The notes beneath the pieces are model-generated. The model did no database searches. It saw only the letters and a list, made by a program, of their open reading frames with translations, and was not told the origin of the DNA. Source: CADEEN01 sp963740395 (GTDB lineage: Bacteria > Pseudomonadota > Gammaproteobacteria > Burkholderiales > Burkholderiaceae_C). Taken from it: a DNA stretch of 64,000 nt. This document shows, piece by piece, positions 28,406-37,353 of this stretch (position 1 is the first letter of the stretch; every line of letters starts with the position of its first letter). Both the position numbers and the translations under genes were made by a program. The DNA is taken from NCBI GenBank assembly GCA_963740395.1, contig CAVUEP010000015.1, positions 62,001-126,000 of the forward strand, written 5' to 3'.

Positions 28406-29370
28406 GCCGGCTCCTCGAGTGACAGGCGCGCCCGCGCGGCCGCGTACTCGCGGCCCAGCCGCTCGATCAAGGCCGCCGCCGGCACCACCGCGTCGACCGC
28501 GCCGATGCCCTGGCCGCAGCCCCAGATGTCCTTCCACGCCTTCTTCGAGCCCTCGCCGCCGCCGAAGTCCATCTTGCTCGGGTCGCTCTCGGGCAGCTTG
28601 TCCGGGTCCAGGCCCGCGGCGCGGATCGACGGCTTCAGGTAGTTGCCGTGCACGCCGGTGAACAGGCTCGAGTAGACGATGTCGTCGCTGGTGCCCTCGA
28701 CGATGGCCTGCTTGTAGGCCTCGCTCGCACGCGCTTCGGCCGTGGCGATGAAGGCCGAGCCGATGTAGGCCAGGTCGGCGCCCATGGCCTGCGCGGCCAG
28801 TACCGCGTCGCCGGTCCCGATGGCGCCCGACAGGGCCAGCGGGCCGTCGAACCAGCGGCGGATCTCCTGCACCAGGGCCATCGGGCTCTTGACGCCGGCA
28901 TGCCCGCCCGCGCCCGCGGCCACGGCGATCAGGCCGTCGGCGCCCTTCTCGATCGCCTTCCTGGCGAAGAAGTTGTTGATGATGTCGTGCAGCACCACGC
29001 CGCCCCAGGCGTGGACGGCGTCGTTGACGTCGGTGCGCGCGCCCAGCGACGTGATGACGATCGGCACCTTGTACTTGGCGCAGACCTGCATGTCGTGCTC
29101 GAGCCGGTCGTTGCTCTTGTGCACGATCTGGTTGATCGCGAACGGTGCTGCCGGCGCATCGGGGTGAGCCCGGTCCCAGGCCGCGAGCGTCTCGCTGATC
29201 TCGGCCAGCCATTCGTCGAGTTGCGACGCCGGGCGCGCATTCAGCGCCGGCATGGCACCGACGATGCCGGCCTGGCATTGCGCAATCACGAGTTTCGGGT
29301 TGCTGATGATGAACAGCGGCGCGCCGATCACGGGCAGACGCAGCCGCTTGAAGACCGCCGGCAGCGACAT
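28402..29370 (-). CDS. Nitronate monooxygenase family FMN protein
   Basis: The 322-residue product belongs to the nitronate monooxygenase (2-nitropropane dioxygenase) family, a TIM-barrel FMN enzyme. Features include PVIGAPLFIISNPKLVIAQC at the start, the conserved AAGAGGHAG glycine loop near 155, and LALSGAIGTGDAVLAAQAMG. The ATG at 29,370 lies at the acyl-CoA dehydrogenase stop. In such operons the enzyme may instead be an enoyl reductase-like flavoprotein, so the substrate is unproven. Confidence 0.9.
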   Translation of the reverse strand: MSLPAVFKRLRLPVIGAPLFIISNPKLVIAQCQAGIVGAMPALNARPASQLDEWLAEISETLAAWDRAHPDAPAAPFAINQIVHKSNDRLEHDMQVCAKYKVPIVITSLGARTDVNDAVHAWGGVVLHDIINNFFARKAIEKGADGLIAVAAGAGGHAGVKSPMALVQEIRRWFDGPLALSGAIGTGDAVLAAQAMGADLAYIGSAFIATAEARASEAYKQAIVEGTSDDIVYSSLFTGVHGNYLKPSIRAAGLDPDKLPESDPSKMDFGGGEGSKKAWKDIWGCGQGIGAVDAVVPAAALIERLGREYAAARARLSLEEPA

Positions 29371-31148
29371 CAGAAGGACTCCAGCGCCATCTCGTTCACG
29401 GCGGCATGGCCGTCGACGATGCTGTCGCGCACGCCCGGCACCTTGGACAGGATGTGCTCGGCGTAGAAGCGCGCCGTCACGACCTTGGCCTGCATGAAAG
29501 CGGCCTCGTCGCCCTTGGCGGCCTGGTCCTCGGCGACCAGCAGCGCGCGCGCCATCTGCCAGCCCGCCATCAGGTTGCCGGCCAGCATCAGGTAGGGCAC
29601 CGAGCCGGCGAACACCGCGTTCGGGCTGGCCTTGGTCTGGCCGGCGACGAAGTCGACCACCTCGACGAAGGCCTTGCGCGCCGCGCTCAGGTGCTTGTGC
29701 ATGGCCTGGGCGGCATCGCTGCTCGCGCTTGGCCAAGGCGGCCTCGGTGGCCTCGATCTGCTCGGCGATGGCCTTGGCGGTCTGGCCGCCGTCGCGTGCG
29801 GTCTTGCGCCCGACCAGGTCGTTGGCCTGGATCGCGGTCGTGCCTTCGTAGATGGTCAGGATCTTGGCGTCGCGCAGGTACTGCGCCGCGCCGGTCTCCT
29901 CGATGAAGCCCATGCCGCCATGCACCTGCACGCCCAGCGAGGCCACGTCCAGGCTCATCTCGGTGCTGTAGCCCTTGATCAGCGGCACCAGGAACTCGTA
30001 GAAGGCCTGGTTCTGCTTGCGCACGTCGGCGTCGGCGTGGCGGTGCGACGGCGTCGTAGGCCGCGGCCGCCACCAGCGCCATCGCGCGGCAGCCCTCGGT
30101 GTAGGCGCGCATCGTCATCAGCATGCGCTTGACGTCGGGGTGGTGGATGATCGGCGCGGCGCTGTTCATCGAGCCGTCGACCGGGCGGCCCTGCACGCGG
30201 TCGCGCGCAAACGCCACCGCCTTCTGGTAGGCCCGCTCGGCCAGCGCGATGCCCTGCACGCCCACCGCGTAGCGGGCCGCGTTCATCATGATGAACATGG
30301 TCTCCAGGCCGCGGTTCTCCTGGCCGATCAGTTCGGCCACCGCGCCACCCTGGTCGCCGTACTGCAGCACCGCCGTCGGGCTGGCCTTGATGCCCAGCTT
30401 GTGCTCGATGCTGACGCAATGCACGTCGTTGCGCGAACCGTCGGCGCATGAACTTCGGGCAGATGAACAGCGAGATGCCCTTGACGCCCTCGGGCGCACC
30501 CACAATCCGCGCCAGCACGAGGTGGACGATGTTCTCGGCCATGTCGTGCTCACCGTAGGTGATGAAGATCTTGGTGCCGAAGAGCTTGTAGCTGCCGTCG
30601 GGCTGCGGCTCGGCGCGCGTGCGCACCGCGGCCAGGTCGCTGCCGGCCTGCGGCTCGGTCAGGTTCATGGTGCCGGTCCAGCTGCCGTCGACCATCTTCG
30701 GGATGTAGGTCGACTGCTGCTCGGGCGTGCCCGCCGTCATCAAGGCCTCGATGGCGCCGTCGGAGAGCAGCGGGCACAGCGCGAAGCTCAGGTTGGCGCT
30801 GTTGAGCATCTCGATGCAGGCCGCGCCGATGGTCTTGGGCAGGCCCTGGCCGCCGAACTCGACCGGGTGTTGCACGCCCTGCCAGCCGCCCTCGGCGAAT
30901 TGCCGGAACGCCTGTTTGAAGCCGGCGGTGGTCGTGACCTCGCCGTCCTTCCACGACGAAGGCTTGACGTCGCCGTCGGTGTTCAGCGGCGCGACCACGC
31001 CCTCGTTGAACTTGGCGCATTCCTCGAGCACCGCCTGCGCGGTGTCCAGGCCGGCGTCCTCGAATCCTGGCAGTCGCGCCACGGCCTCGATGTCGGCCAG
31101 CTCCTTCATGCAAAACAGCATGTCCTTGACGGGTGCGCGGTATGTCAT
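29370..31148 (-). CDS. Acyl-CoA dehydrogenase (about 593 aa) with three frameshifts
   Basis: Acyl-CoA dehydrogenase of the long, FadE-related type with a C-terminal extension, delivering electrons to ETF. The protein starts TYRAPVKDMLFCMKELADIE after its Met (ATG at 31,148, GGAG 6 bases upstream). It contains NLTEPQAGSDLAAVRT and GVQVHGGMGFIEETGAAQYL. It is read in four segments, with frame changes near 30,445, 30,045 and 29,720. The total span equals the normal family length and nothing is missing, so I read this as indel sequencing errors, though a decaying gene is possible. It follows etfA by 54 bases. Confidence 0.9.
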
Positions 31149-31202
31149 CGAAGTCTCCAATCCACAGGCCCGGGCGCCCGTGGACGCCCGCTCTTCATTG
31201 CG

Positions 31203-32132
31203 CTACAGCGCCTTCACCATCTCCGGCACGGCGACGAACAGATCGGCCTCGAGCCCGTAATCGGCCACGCTGAAGATCGGCGCCTCAGGGTCCTTGTTGA
31301 TGCAGACGATGACCTTGCTGTCCTTCATGCCCGCCAGGTGCTGGATCGCGCCGCTGATGCCGCAGGCGATGTAGAGCTGCGGCGCGACGATCTTGCCGGT
31401 CTGCCCGACCTGCCAGTCGTTGGGCGCGTAACCGGCGTCGACCGCGGCGCGGCTGGCGCCCAGGGCCGCGCCGAGCTTGTCGGCCAGCGGCGTCAGCACC
31501 TCGGTGAACTTCTCGCTGCTGGCCATCGCGCGGCCCCCGCTGACGATGACCTTGGCCGCGGTCAGCTCGGGGCGGTCGCTGCTGGCGATCTCGCTGCCGA
31601 CGTAGGCCGACAGCCCGCTGTCGGCCACCGCGTCGATCGTCTCGACCGCGGCGCTGCCGCCGTCGCCCGCCGGGTCGAAACCCGTCGTGCGCACCGTAAT
31701 GACCTTGATGGCGTCGCCCGACTGCACCGTCGCGATGGCGTTGCCGGCGTAGATCGGGCGCTCGAAGGTGTCGGCGCTGATGACTTTCATGGCGTCGCTG
31801 ATCTGCGCCACGTCGAGCAGCGCGGCCACGCGCGGCGCCACGTTCTTGCCATGCGCCGTGGCCGGGAACAGCAGGTGGCTGTAGTTCTTGGCCAGCGCCA
31901 CCACTTGCGCCGCGATGTTCTCGCCCAGCTGCTCGGCCAGCTGCGCGCCGTCGGCGTGCAGCACCTTGGCCACGCCGGCGATGGCCGCGGCGGCCTTGGC
32001 TGCACCGGCGGCGTTGTGGCCGGCCACCAGCACATGCACGTCGCCACCACACTGCACCGCGGCCGTCACGGTGTTGAGCGTGGCGGGCTTGAGGGCGCCG
32101 TGGTCGTGTTCGGCTATGACGAGGACAGACAT
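31203..32132 (-). CDS. etfA: Electron transfer flavoprotein alpha subunit
   Basis: EtfA binds FAD and, with EtfB, carries electrons from acyl-CoA dehydrogenases to ETF-ubiquinone oxidoreductase. The 309-residue product starts SVLVIAEHDHGALKPATLNT after its Met. It has the C-terminal FAD signature GQTGKIVAPQLYIACGISG followed by GAIQHLAGMKDSKVIVCINK. The usual ETF order etfB-etfA is seen, with 147 bases between them that hold an intergenic repeat. Confidence 0.97.
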   Translation of the reverse strand: MSVLVIAEHDHGALKPATLNTVTAAVQCGGDVHVLVAGHNAAGAAKAAAAIAGVAKVLHADGAQLAEQLGENIAAQVVALAKNYSHLLFPATAHGKNVAPRVAALLDVAQISDAMKVISADTFERPIYAGNAIATVQSGDAIKVITVRTTGFDPAGDGGSAAVETIDAVADSGLSAYVGSEIASSDRPELTAAKVIVSGGRAMASSEKFTEVLTPLADKLGAALGASRAAVDAGYAPNDWQVGQTGKIVAPQLYIACGISGAIQHLAGMKDSKVIVCINKDPEAPIFSVADYGLEADLFVAVPEMVKAL

Positions 32133-32189
32133 CTCATTGACTCCTAGGAACCAAACAGGACACACGGCGCTGGCAACACGCCCTTGCCA

Positions 32190-32276
32190 AGCGGACACCG
32201 CGGATCCGGCTCTGCCGGGCCGCTGGTGTCGCCCCCTTGAGGGGGAGCGGCGAAGCCGCTTCGGGGGTGGGCCACA
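32190..32276. repeat. Intergenic repeat with three small hairpins (etfB-etfA gap)
   Basis: The gap between etfB and etfA contains CCGCGGATCCGGC, the stem-loops CCGGCTCTGCCGG, CCCCCTTGAGGGGG and GCGGCGAAGCCGC, and the end block CTTCGGGGGTGGG. The first and last blocks recur between hisS and ispG. This has the look of the REP-like intergenic repeats common in Burkholderiales genomes. It could affect the etfB to etfA expression ratio. Confidence 0.6.
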
Positions 32277-32279
32277 TCA

Positions 32280-33041
32280 TCAGATCACCTTCGCTTCGTT
32301 CTTGAGTTTGTCGACCAATGCAGCCACATCGGCCACCTTGACGCCCGCGCCGCGCTTGGGCGGCTCGACGACCTTCAAGGTCTTGATCCGCGACGCCACA
32401 TCGACACCGAGGTCGGCCGGCTTGACGACGTCGAGCGTCTTCTTCTTGGCCTTCATGATGTTGGGCAGCGTGACGTAGCGCGGCTCGTTCAGGCGCAGGT
32501 CGGTCGTGACCACCGCGGGCAGCGAGAGCTTCACGGTCTCGAGGCCGCCATCGACCTCGCGCGTGACGCTGACCTTGCCCCCTGGCATCGAGCCTTCGAC
32601 CTCGACCTTCGACGCGAAGGTGCCCTGTGGCAGCCCAGCCAGCGCGGCCAGCATCTGCCCGGTCTGGTTGCAGTCGTCGTCGATGGCCTGCTTGCCCAGG
32701 ATGATCAGGCCCGGCTGTTCCTTGTCCACCAGCGCCTTGAGCAGCTTGGCCACGGCCAGCGGCTGCAATTCGTCGGTGCACTCGACCAGGATCGCGCGGT
32801 CCGCGCCGATCGCCATGGCCGTGCGCAGGGTCTCCTGGCATTGCGTGGCGCCGCAACTGACGACGATGACCTCGGTGGCCACGCCCTTCTCGCGCAGCCG
32901 CACCGCCTCTTCGACGGCGATCTCGTCGAAGGGGTTCATGCTCATCTTGACGTTGGCCAGGTCCACCCCGCTGCCGTCGCTCTTGACGCGCACCTTGACG
33001 TTGTAGTCGACGACCCGTTTCACGGGCACCAATACCTTCAT
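32280..33041 (-). CDS. etfB: Electron transfer flavoprotein beta subunit
   Basis: EtfB binds AMP and forms the heterodimer with EtfA. The 253-residue product starts KVLVPVKRVVDYNVKVRVKS after its Met at 33,041. It carries the ETF beta signature around VTREVDGGLETVKLSLPAVV and ADLGVDVASRIKTLKVVEPP. It is the first gene of the etfB-etfA-acyl-CoA dehydrogenase-nitronate monooxygenase run, with a palindrome about 180 bases upstream. Confidence 0.97.
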   Translation of the reverse strand: MKVLVPVKRVVDYNVKVRVKSDGSGVDLANVKMSMNPFDEIAVEEAVRLREKGVATEVIVVSCGATQCQETLRTAMAIGADRAILVECTDELQPLAVAKLLKALVDKEQPGLIILGKQAIDDDCNQTGQMLAALAGLPQGTFASKVEVEGSMPGGKVSVTREVDGGLETVKLSLPAVVTTDLRLNEPRYVTLPNIMKAKKKTLDVVKPADLGVDVASRIKTLKVVEPPKRGAGVKVADVAALVDKLKNEAKVI

Positions 33042-33125
33042 GTCGCACTGCTCCTTGTGTTCTTGCGTCAGCCAACTGACGTCGGCCTGCCAGAGGATTG
33101 TAGGCAGTCGCCCCAGGGCGACCCG

Positions 33126-33200
33126 CGCCTCAGGCCAGCGCCGGGCCGCTCCCAAGCGGCCGGAGCTCCCCTCGGGGGACGCGAGCGCAGCGAGCCAGGG
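33126..33200. repeat. Second type of Burkholderiales intergenic repeat
   Basis: Upstream of etfB, GGGCCGCTCCCAAGCGGCC forms a stem and is followed by GAGCTCCCCTCGGGGGAC and a GCGAGCGCAGCGAGC block. This arrangement resembles another dispersed intergenic repeat of Burkholderiales genomes. Only one copy is visible in the window, so the repeat call rests on general knowledge. Confidence 0.4.
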
Positions 33201-33217
33201 GCACACGCTCACACCAT

Positions 33218-33239
33218 AAATCGAACGCTCGTTCTATTT
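33218..33239. promoter_or_regulatory. TetR-like operator palindrome upstream of etfB
   Basis: A 22-base inverted repeat with arms AAATCGAACG and CGTTCTATTT around a CT centre; nine of ten arm positions pair. The AACG..CGTT core resembles binding sites of TetR-family regulators of acyl-CoA oxidation genes. It lies about 180 bases upstream of etfB and touches the stop codon of the transporter gene. No regulator gene is nearby, so function is inferred. Confidence 0.5.
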
Positions 33240-34544
33240 TAGGGCGCCCCCTCCAGCCGCAGCGCCTCGCGCGCGCCGCGCTCCACATCCACATGGCGCA
33301 GCAGCCACAGGCCGACCACGAAGAACGCGGCGGTCGATACGATGGCCACGCGGTGGTTGCCCGCCGTGGCCCAGGTGATGGCGCCATAGGTCACGGGGCC
33401 GAGGATCGCGGCCAGCCGCGTGGCAAAGGCCCACAACCCGAAGAACTCGGCCAGGCGCGCCGGTGGCGCGAGCAGGCCGGCCATGGCGCGGCCGGCCGAC
33501 TGGCTCGAGCCCATGCACAGGCCGGCAATCACGGCGGCGACCCAGAACGCGGCCTGTGACGTGGCCAGTGCCGCAATCACGGTCATCGCGATCCAGCCGA
33601 CCAGCGTGGCGCCCAGCGCGCGCTTGTGGCCGGTGCGGTCCTGCCAGTAGCCGAAGGCGAACGCGCCGACCGCCGACGCGATGTTGACCAGCAGCACCAG
33701 CATCATCGTCTGCGCCTGCGTGAAGCCGAACACCTGCTGCGCGTACACCGCGGCCAGCGCGATCACGACCGCGATCCCGGCCTGGTAGGCGGTGGCGCAG
33801 GCCATCAACCACGAAAAGTCGCGATAGTGCCGCGCCTCGCGCCAGGTCTGGCGCAGCCGCGCCAGCGAGGCGGCGATGCCGTCGGCCGCACCGCCCTGCG
33901 GCACGCGCCCGCTCGCGCAGCAGCGCAAAGGTGGCCAGCGACGCCACGCCATAGACCGCGGCCGTGATCAACATCGTGATCGGCACGAACTGCGTCGCCG
34001 GCTGGCCCTGGCCCTGGGCCCAGGTCACGTAGGCCAGCGAAAGCCCGAGCGACAACATGCCGCCGAAGTAGCCGAAGCTCCAGCCCCAGCCCGAGACCTT
34101 GCCCAGCGCCTCGCGCCGCGCCAGCTCGGGCAGGAAGGCCGCGGTGAGCGTCTCGCCGATCGAATAGAACAGGTTCGACAGCACGATCGCCACCACCGCC
34201 AGCGCCAGGTCGCCCGGCCCCACCAGCGCCAGCACCGCGGTCGTGGCCACACAGGCCGCGGTGCTCAGCGCCAGCAGGCGCTTCTTGGCCGCGCGCAGGT
34301 CGGCGAAGGCGCCGAGTGCGGGCATCACGATCATCACCAGGGCACTCGACAGGCCCAGCGCCAGCGTCCAGGCCAGCGTGGCCCAGTCGGCCTGACCGGC
34401 GACGACGCCGACGAAGTAGGCGTTGAACACCGCCGTCAGGACCACCGTGGTGTAGCCCGAGTTGGCGAAGTCGTACATCGCCCAGCCGAAGACTTCGCGC
34501 TTCTTCACGCCCGCGTTCAGCGCGGCCTGGTCAAACAGCGGCAT
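33239..34544 (-). CDS. MFS transporter, UMF1/Atg22-like, with one frameshift
   Basis: Twelve-helix major facilitator of the UMF1 (Atg22-like) type. The N-terminal half runs from the ATG at 34,544 (REVFGWAMYDFANSGYTTVV, the family signature) to about 33,915. The C-terminal half continues in another frame (FSWLMACATAYQAGIAVVIA and FGYWQDRTGHKRALGATLVG) to the stop at 33,239. The break falls in the central cytoplasmic loop near 33,910 within a CG-rich run, so it is probably an indel error. Substrate unknown. Confidence 0.88.
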
Positions 34545-34606
34545 CGAGTCCTCGGTCGCAGTGGATGGCCGCGTCTATCATGCCTGCGCGGGCCCGGCCC
34601 GCCGTT

Positions 34607-34691
34607 GCGCGGGTGACGGAACAGGTAGACGTAGCGGGCTTAAAACCCGCGGCCGCAAGGCGTACGGGTTCGAGTCCCGTCCCGCGTACCA
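34607..34691 (+). tRNA. tRNA-Leu(UAA)
   Basis: Folds as a complete long-variable-arm tRNA of 85 bases with encoded CCA. The acceptor arms are GCGCGGG and CCCGCGT, the anticodon stem GCGGG/CCCGC encloses the loop CTTAAAA with anticodon TAA, and the T arm is ACGGG TTCGAGT CCCGT. The long variable arm (GGCCGCAAGGCGT region) is diagnostic of a class II tRNA such as leucine. It stands alone between the transporter and a small hypothetical gene. Confidence 0.96.
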
Positions 34692-34752
34692 GCGACGTCA
34701 ATAGGCGGCAGGCGAAGGCCTCACGCCGTCGCCGCGCAGCGCCTGATCCGGG

Positions 34753-34944
34753 TCAGGCCTTCGCCAGCTTCAGGTACTTGGCTTCGAGCTTCTTCGCGTT
34801 GGTCAGGCCCAGTGAGGCCATGACGCGTTCGATGAAGGTCAGCGGCTGAATGCGCCCGCCGGCCAACACCAAGACGCTGCCAAGGATCGGCTCCTGCTCG
34901 ATCTTGGATTCCTGAAACGCTTGCGCCCTTGAAACATCGAGCAT
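34753..34944 (-). CDS. Small conserved-looking protein, unknown
   Basis: A 63-residue product beginning LDVSRAQAFQESKIEQEPIL after Met and ending NAKKLEAKYLKLAKA. I recognise no family. The ATG at 34,944 has an excellent GGAGGAG 6 bases upstream, which favours a real gene. There is no signal peptide or membrane segment; the sequence suggests a mixed alpha/beta cytoplasmic protein. It is followed by the tRNA-Leu on the other strand. Confidence 0.65.
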   Translation of the reverse strand: MLDVSRAQAFQESKIEQEPILGSVLVLAGGRIQPLTFIERVMASLGLTNAKKLEAKYLKLAKA

Positions 34945-35179
34945 GGCGGTCTCCTCCACGTGCTGCCCCTGGATCGTCCGCCCAGTAGGCGAACGGCAAC
35001 CTGTAACCGGGTGTATTTTAGGAGCGACGATGCGTGCTGGGAAGCGTAGTTACCTCAATGGGGCGCATTCAGCGCGCGCAGACTCAGCATGCGCGGCCCC
35101 TGCGCGACAAATCGTCGATGGGATCAAGTGGCGTGTACTGCAAACAAACGCATGGCGACATGCGCCGCTTCGACAACAC

Positions 35180-36802
35180 CTATCTGCACCGCGTGAGCCG
35201 CACGAACCGAGGGAAGTAGATCGAGCTGTCGGTAAGGTGCTCGGAAAACTTGAGTGTGTTGGTCGCGTATGTCAGCGCAAGGTCTGCGCCCGTGAGTTGC
35301 GGGTGCGCCTTGGTGGAATAGATGATCACGTTGGGTCGGTAGTACTCCGGCGCTCGGTAAAGCATCCGCGGCGCCGACCACGGACCCGTCAGACTCGGCG
35401 CGGCCCGGATGATCGCGTCCGTCGATCCGAAACCTTGACTCTGCACCGCGTAAACATTCTTCGTCACCTTGTCCAGGTGGATCGTGAGTTCCGACGCGCC
35501 GTTCTCGAACAATGGCCAACGCGGCGCGCTCGACGACTCGGGCACCCATCCATGGCGTTCGCCGGCCCACCAGTGCGGTTCGAGCAGCTTGCCGTCTCGG
35601 ACCAGCCCCGCCGGCCAGCGGACAGCGTAGATTGGATGCGACTTGACCGGGTCCAAGGATCCGAACGCGTACACATGCCCGTCCAACTGCAGGACCGCGG
35701 CGAAGCCGACCAGAACACCCAACGGATTCTGTGGTGTGGCCAGTTCACGCATCCGCCACGCCGAAGGCTCGCTGTCAGGGTTCTCCACCATCCAGGCGGT
35801 CCACCCCGCGGATTCGAAACCGAGCCCGGCGCGACTGGTGAGCACGCGGTTGAGGAAGAGGACCAGCCTGTCCCCCAACCGCACTCCATTGCCGAACCAA
35901 TGTCGTTCGTCGCCCTTGTCGGGAACGAACGCCGCCGGACTCCCATCGGCCGCCTGGCCCCAAAAGAACCTAATCGACGCCGTCGACGGATCGGCTCCGG
36001 TCTGGATCGCCACGGTGTTGCTGACCATGCGGGCGCCTTGGCGCATCCCCTTCCCAGTGGGATCGATCCACGTGTCGCCAAAGAGCCAGAGCGTGCGACC
36101 GTCACCAAGGTCTACCGACGACGCCCCGTCTGCCCCAACCCAATATGTGCCGGGGCGAAAGAGCTGATCGGCCTCCCGCCAAGCCGCGGCTTCGAAGCAC
36201 GGAGCCCCGACCGGTCCTCGGGGGCCGGCGCCGGTATCGCGTGCGCGCCGCCAAACATCCGGCTCGCCAAGCACGCCTGCGCGCGTGAGGTAGGCGCCAA
36301 GCGCGGAGCGCAACTGTTCCGACGTTCCGTGGAGGGTCGGCTGTCCATCAGAACTCCCATAGACAAGACTCAATTGTCCAGTCTCTAAGGCCGCCGCGAG
36401 TCGCGCGGGATCAAGCGCCGACGTGCGTATCTCGTCGCCACTGATGTCGAGCGCCAAGATCGAATGCCGGGCATGCAGAAGAGCGGCATATGGCTGAACA
36501 ATTTCGCCGTCGCGTGGCGCGGGCCGGACTTCCAGCACCAGCCGCTCTCCCAGTCGCCCCAGTCGAGCAGCGAACCTGCCCACCTTGCTGTCGCTGCCAA
36601 ACTCGATCACGTATGAGTTCTCAGCCGCGCGTGAGACAACGGCGCGCTCGGTACCGGACACCGCTTCCCACGTACCTAGCAGTTGCGCGTCGAACGTTGC
36701 ACTGGCCTCCGATATCACCGGATTGACCGTGACCACGCAGGCACTCAGCATGATGGCCAGCCCCAGCATTCCGACAACCTTCAGCATCGACTGACAAGTC
36801 AC
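35180..36802 (-). CDS. Lipoprotein with DUF4185/five-bladed-propeller-like domain
   Basis: A 540-residue lipoprotein. The GTG at 36,802 has GGAG 6 bases upstream and yields a signal ending in the lipobox LSAC at about 19-22; the ATG at 36,787 is the alternative start. Residues 25-165 form a beta-rich region of unknown family. From about 195, blocks such as GASSVDLGDGRTLWLFGDTW and FGSLDPVKSHPIYAVRWPAG resemble DUF4185 or glycoside-hydrolase family 43-like propellers. A role in surface glycan binding or cleavage is possible but unproven. Confidence 0.72.
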   Translation of the reverse strand: MTCQSMLKVVGMLGLAIMLSACVVTVNPVISEASATFDAQLLGTWEAVSGTERAVVSRAAENSYVIEFGSDSKVGRFAARLGRLGERLVLEVRPAPRDGEIVQPYAALLHARHSILALDISGDEIRTSALDPARLAAALETGQLSLVYGSSDGQPTLHGTSEQLRSALGAYLTRAGVLGEPDVWRRARDTGAGPRGPVGAPCFEAAAWREADQLFRPGTYWVGADGASSVDLGDGRTLWLFGDTWIDPTGKGMRQGARMVSNTVAIQTGADPSTASIRFFWGQAADGSPAAFVPDKGDERHWFGNGVRLGDRLVLFLNRVLTSRAGLGFESAGWTAWMVENPDSEPSAWRMRELATPQNPLGVLVGFAAVLQLDGHVYAFGSLDPVKSHPIYAVRWPAGLVRDGKLLEPHWWAGERHGWVPESSSAPRWPLFENGASELTIHLDKVTKNVYAVQSQGFGSTDAIIRAAPSLTGPWSAPRMLYRAPEYYRPNVIIYSTKAHPQLTGADLALTYATNTLKFSEHLTDSSIYFPRFVRLTRCR

Positions 36803-37353
36803 AGCGATCTCCAGGTGCGTCCGGTTTCGCGGCGGGCCGGGCGGCGTCGGCGTCGGAAACGCGCACGATCATGCCCCAAGAGCCGGTCGGGGTGACTGTG
36901 TGCCGCTTCGGTCTCGTCAAGACGCAGAAACGACCGACACGTGGGGAGTCGCTGTTGCGGGCTTGGGTCGGCAACAGCGAGCGACCTGTGTGGGTGTGTC
37001 CCTGGCGAGCGCGGAGCGCCGTCAGCTCGAACACAGCGTCAAGCGGCACACTGCGCCTTCCCATGCGCGGCCAACAGGTCCTCGGCCTCGCGGACGATGC
37101 GTCGAAGACTATCTGCGGCGGGTGCAACGTCGCGGATCAGACCGACCGCCTCGGCCATGGTGGCGGCCAGCTTTCGCCTGCCGCCCAGCCCAACGGAGCC
37201 GAGTTGATCGGATGCTCGATGCCCAGGGCACGTGTGAGCTGCGTCTGCATCGGCTCCTACGGAACCGCGAGCGAATCCTGCGGCGCCCAACGTCGTCGGC
37301 ACCAACGCAGGCCCGTCGTGGCGGCCGTCGCATGCCCTGGCCGGCGGCCGCGG
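36803..37353. other. Gene-poor gap with a flavoprotein remnant
   Basis: About 550 bases without an intact gene. Apart from the nitronate monooxygenase remnant at 37,039-37,265 I see no gene, RNA or clear terminator. The open frames here lack family resemblance and good ribosome binding sites. Confidence 0.55.
37039..37265 (-). pseudogene. Remnant of a nitronate monooxygenase N-terminus
   Basis: On the minus strand one frame reads LTRALGIEHPINSAPLGWA, which looks like the start of a nitronate monooxygenase barrel. The adjacent frame then reads GGRRKLAATMAEAVGLIRDV and AADSLRRIVREAEDLLAAHG, which matches the next helix of the same family, ending at a stop. So about 70 residues in two frames survive and the rest is missing. 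I judge it a decayed fragment; the short length keeps confidence modest. Confidence 0.42.
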
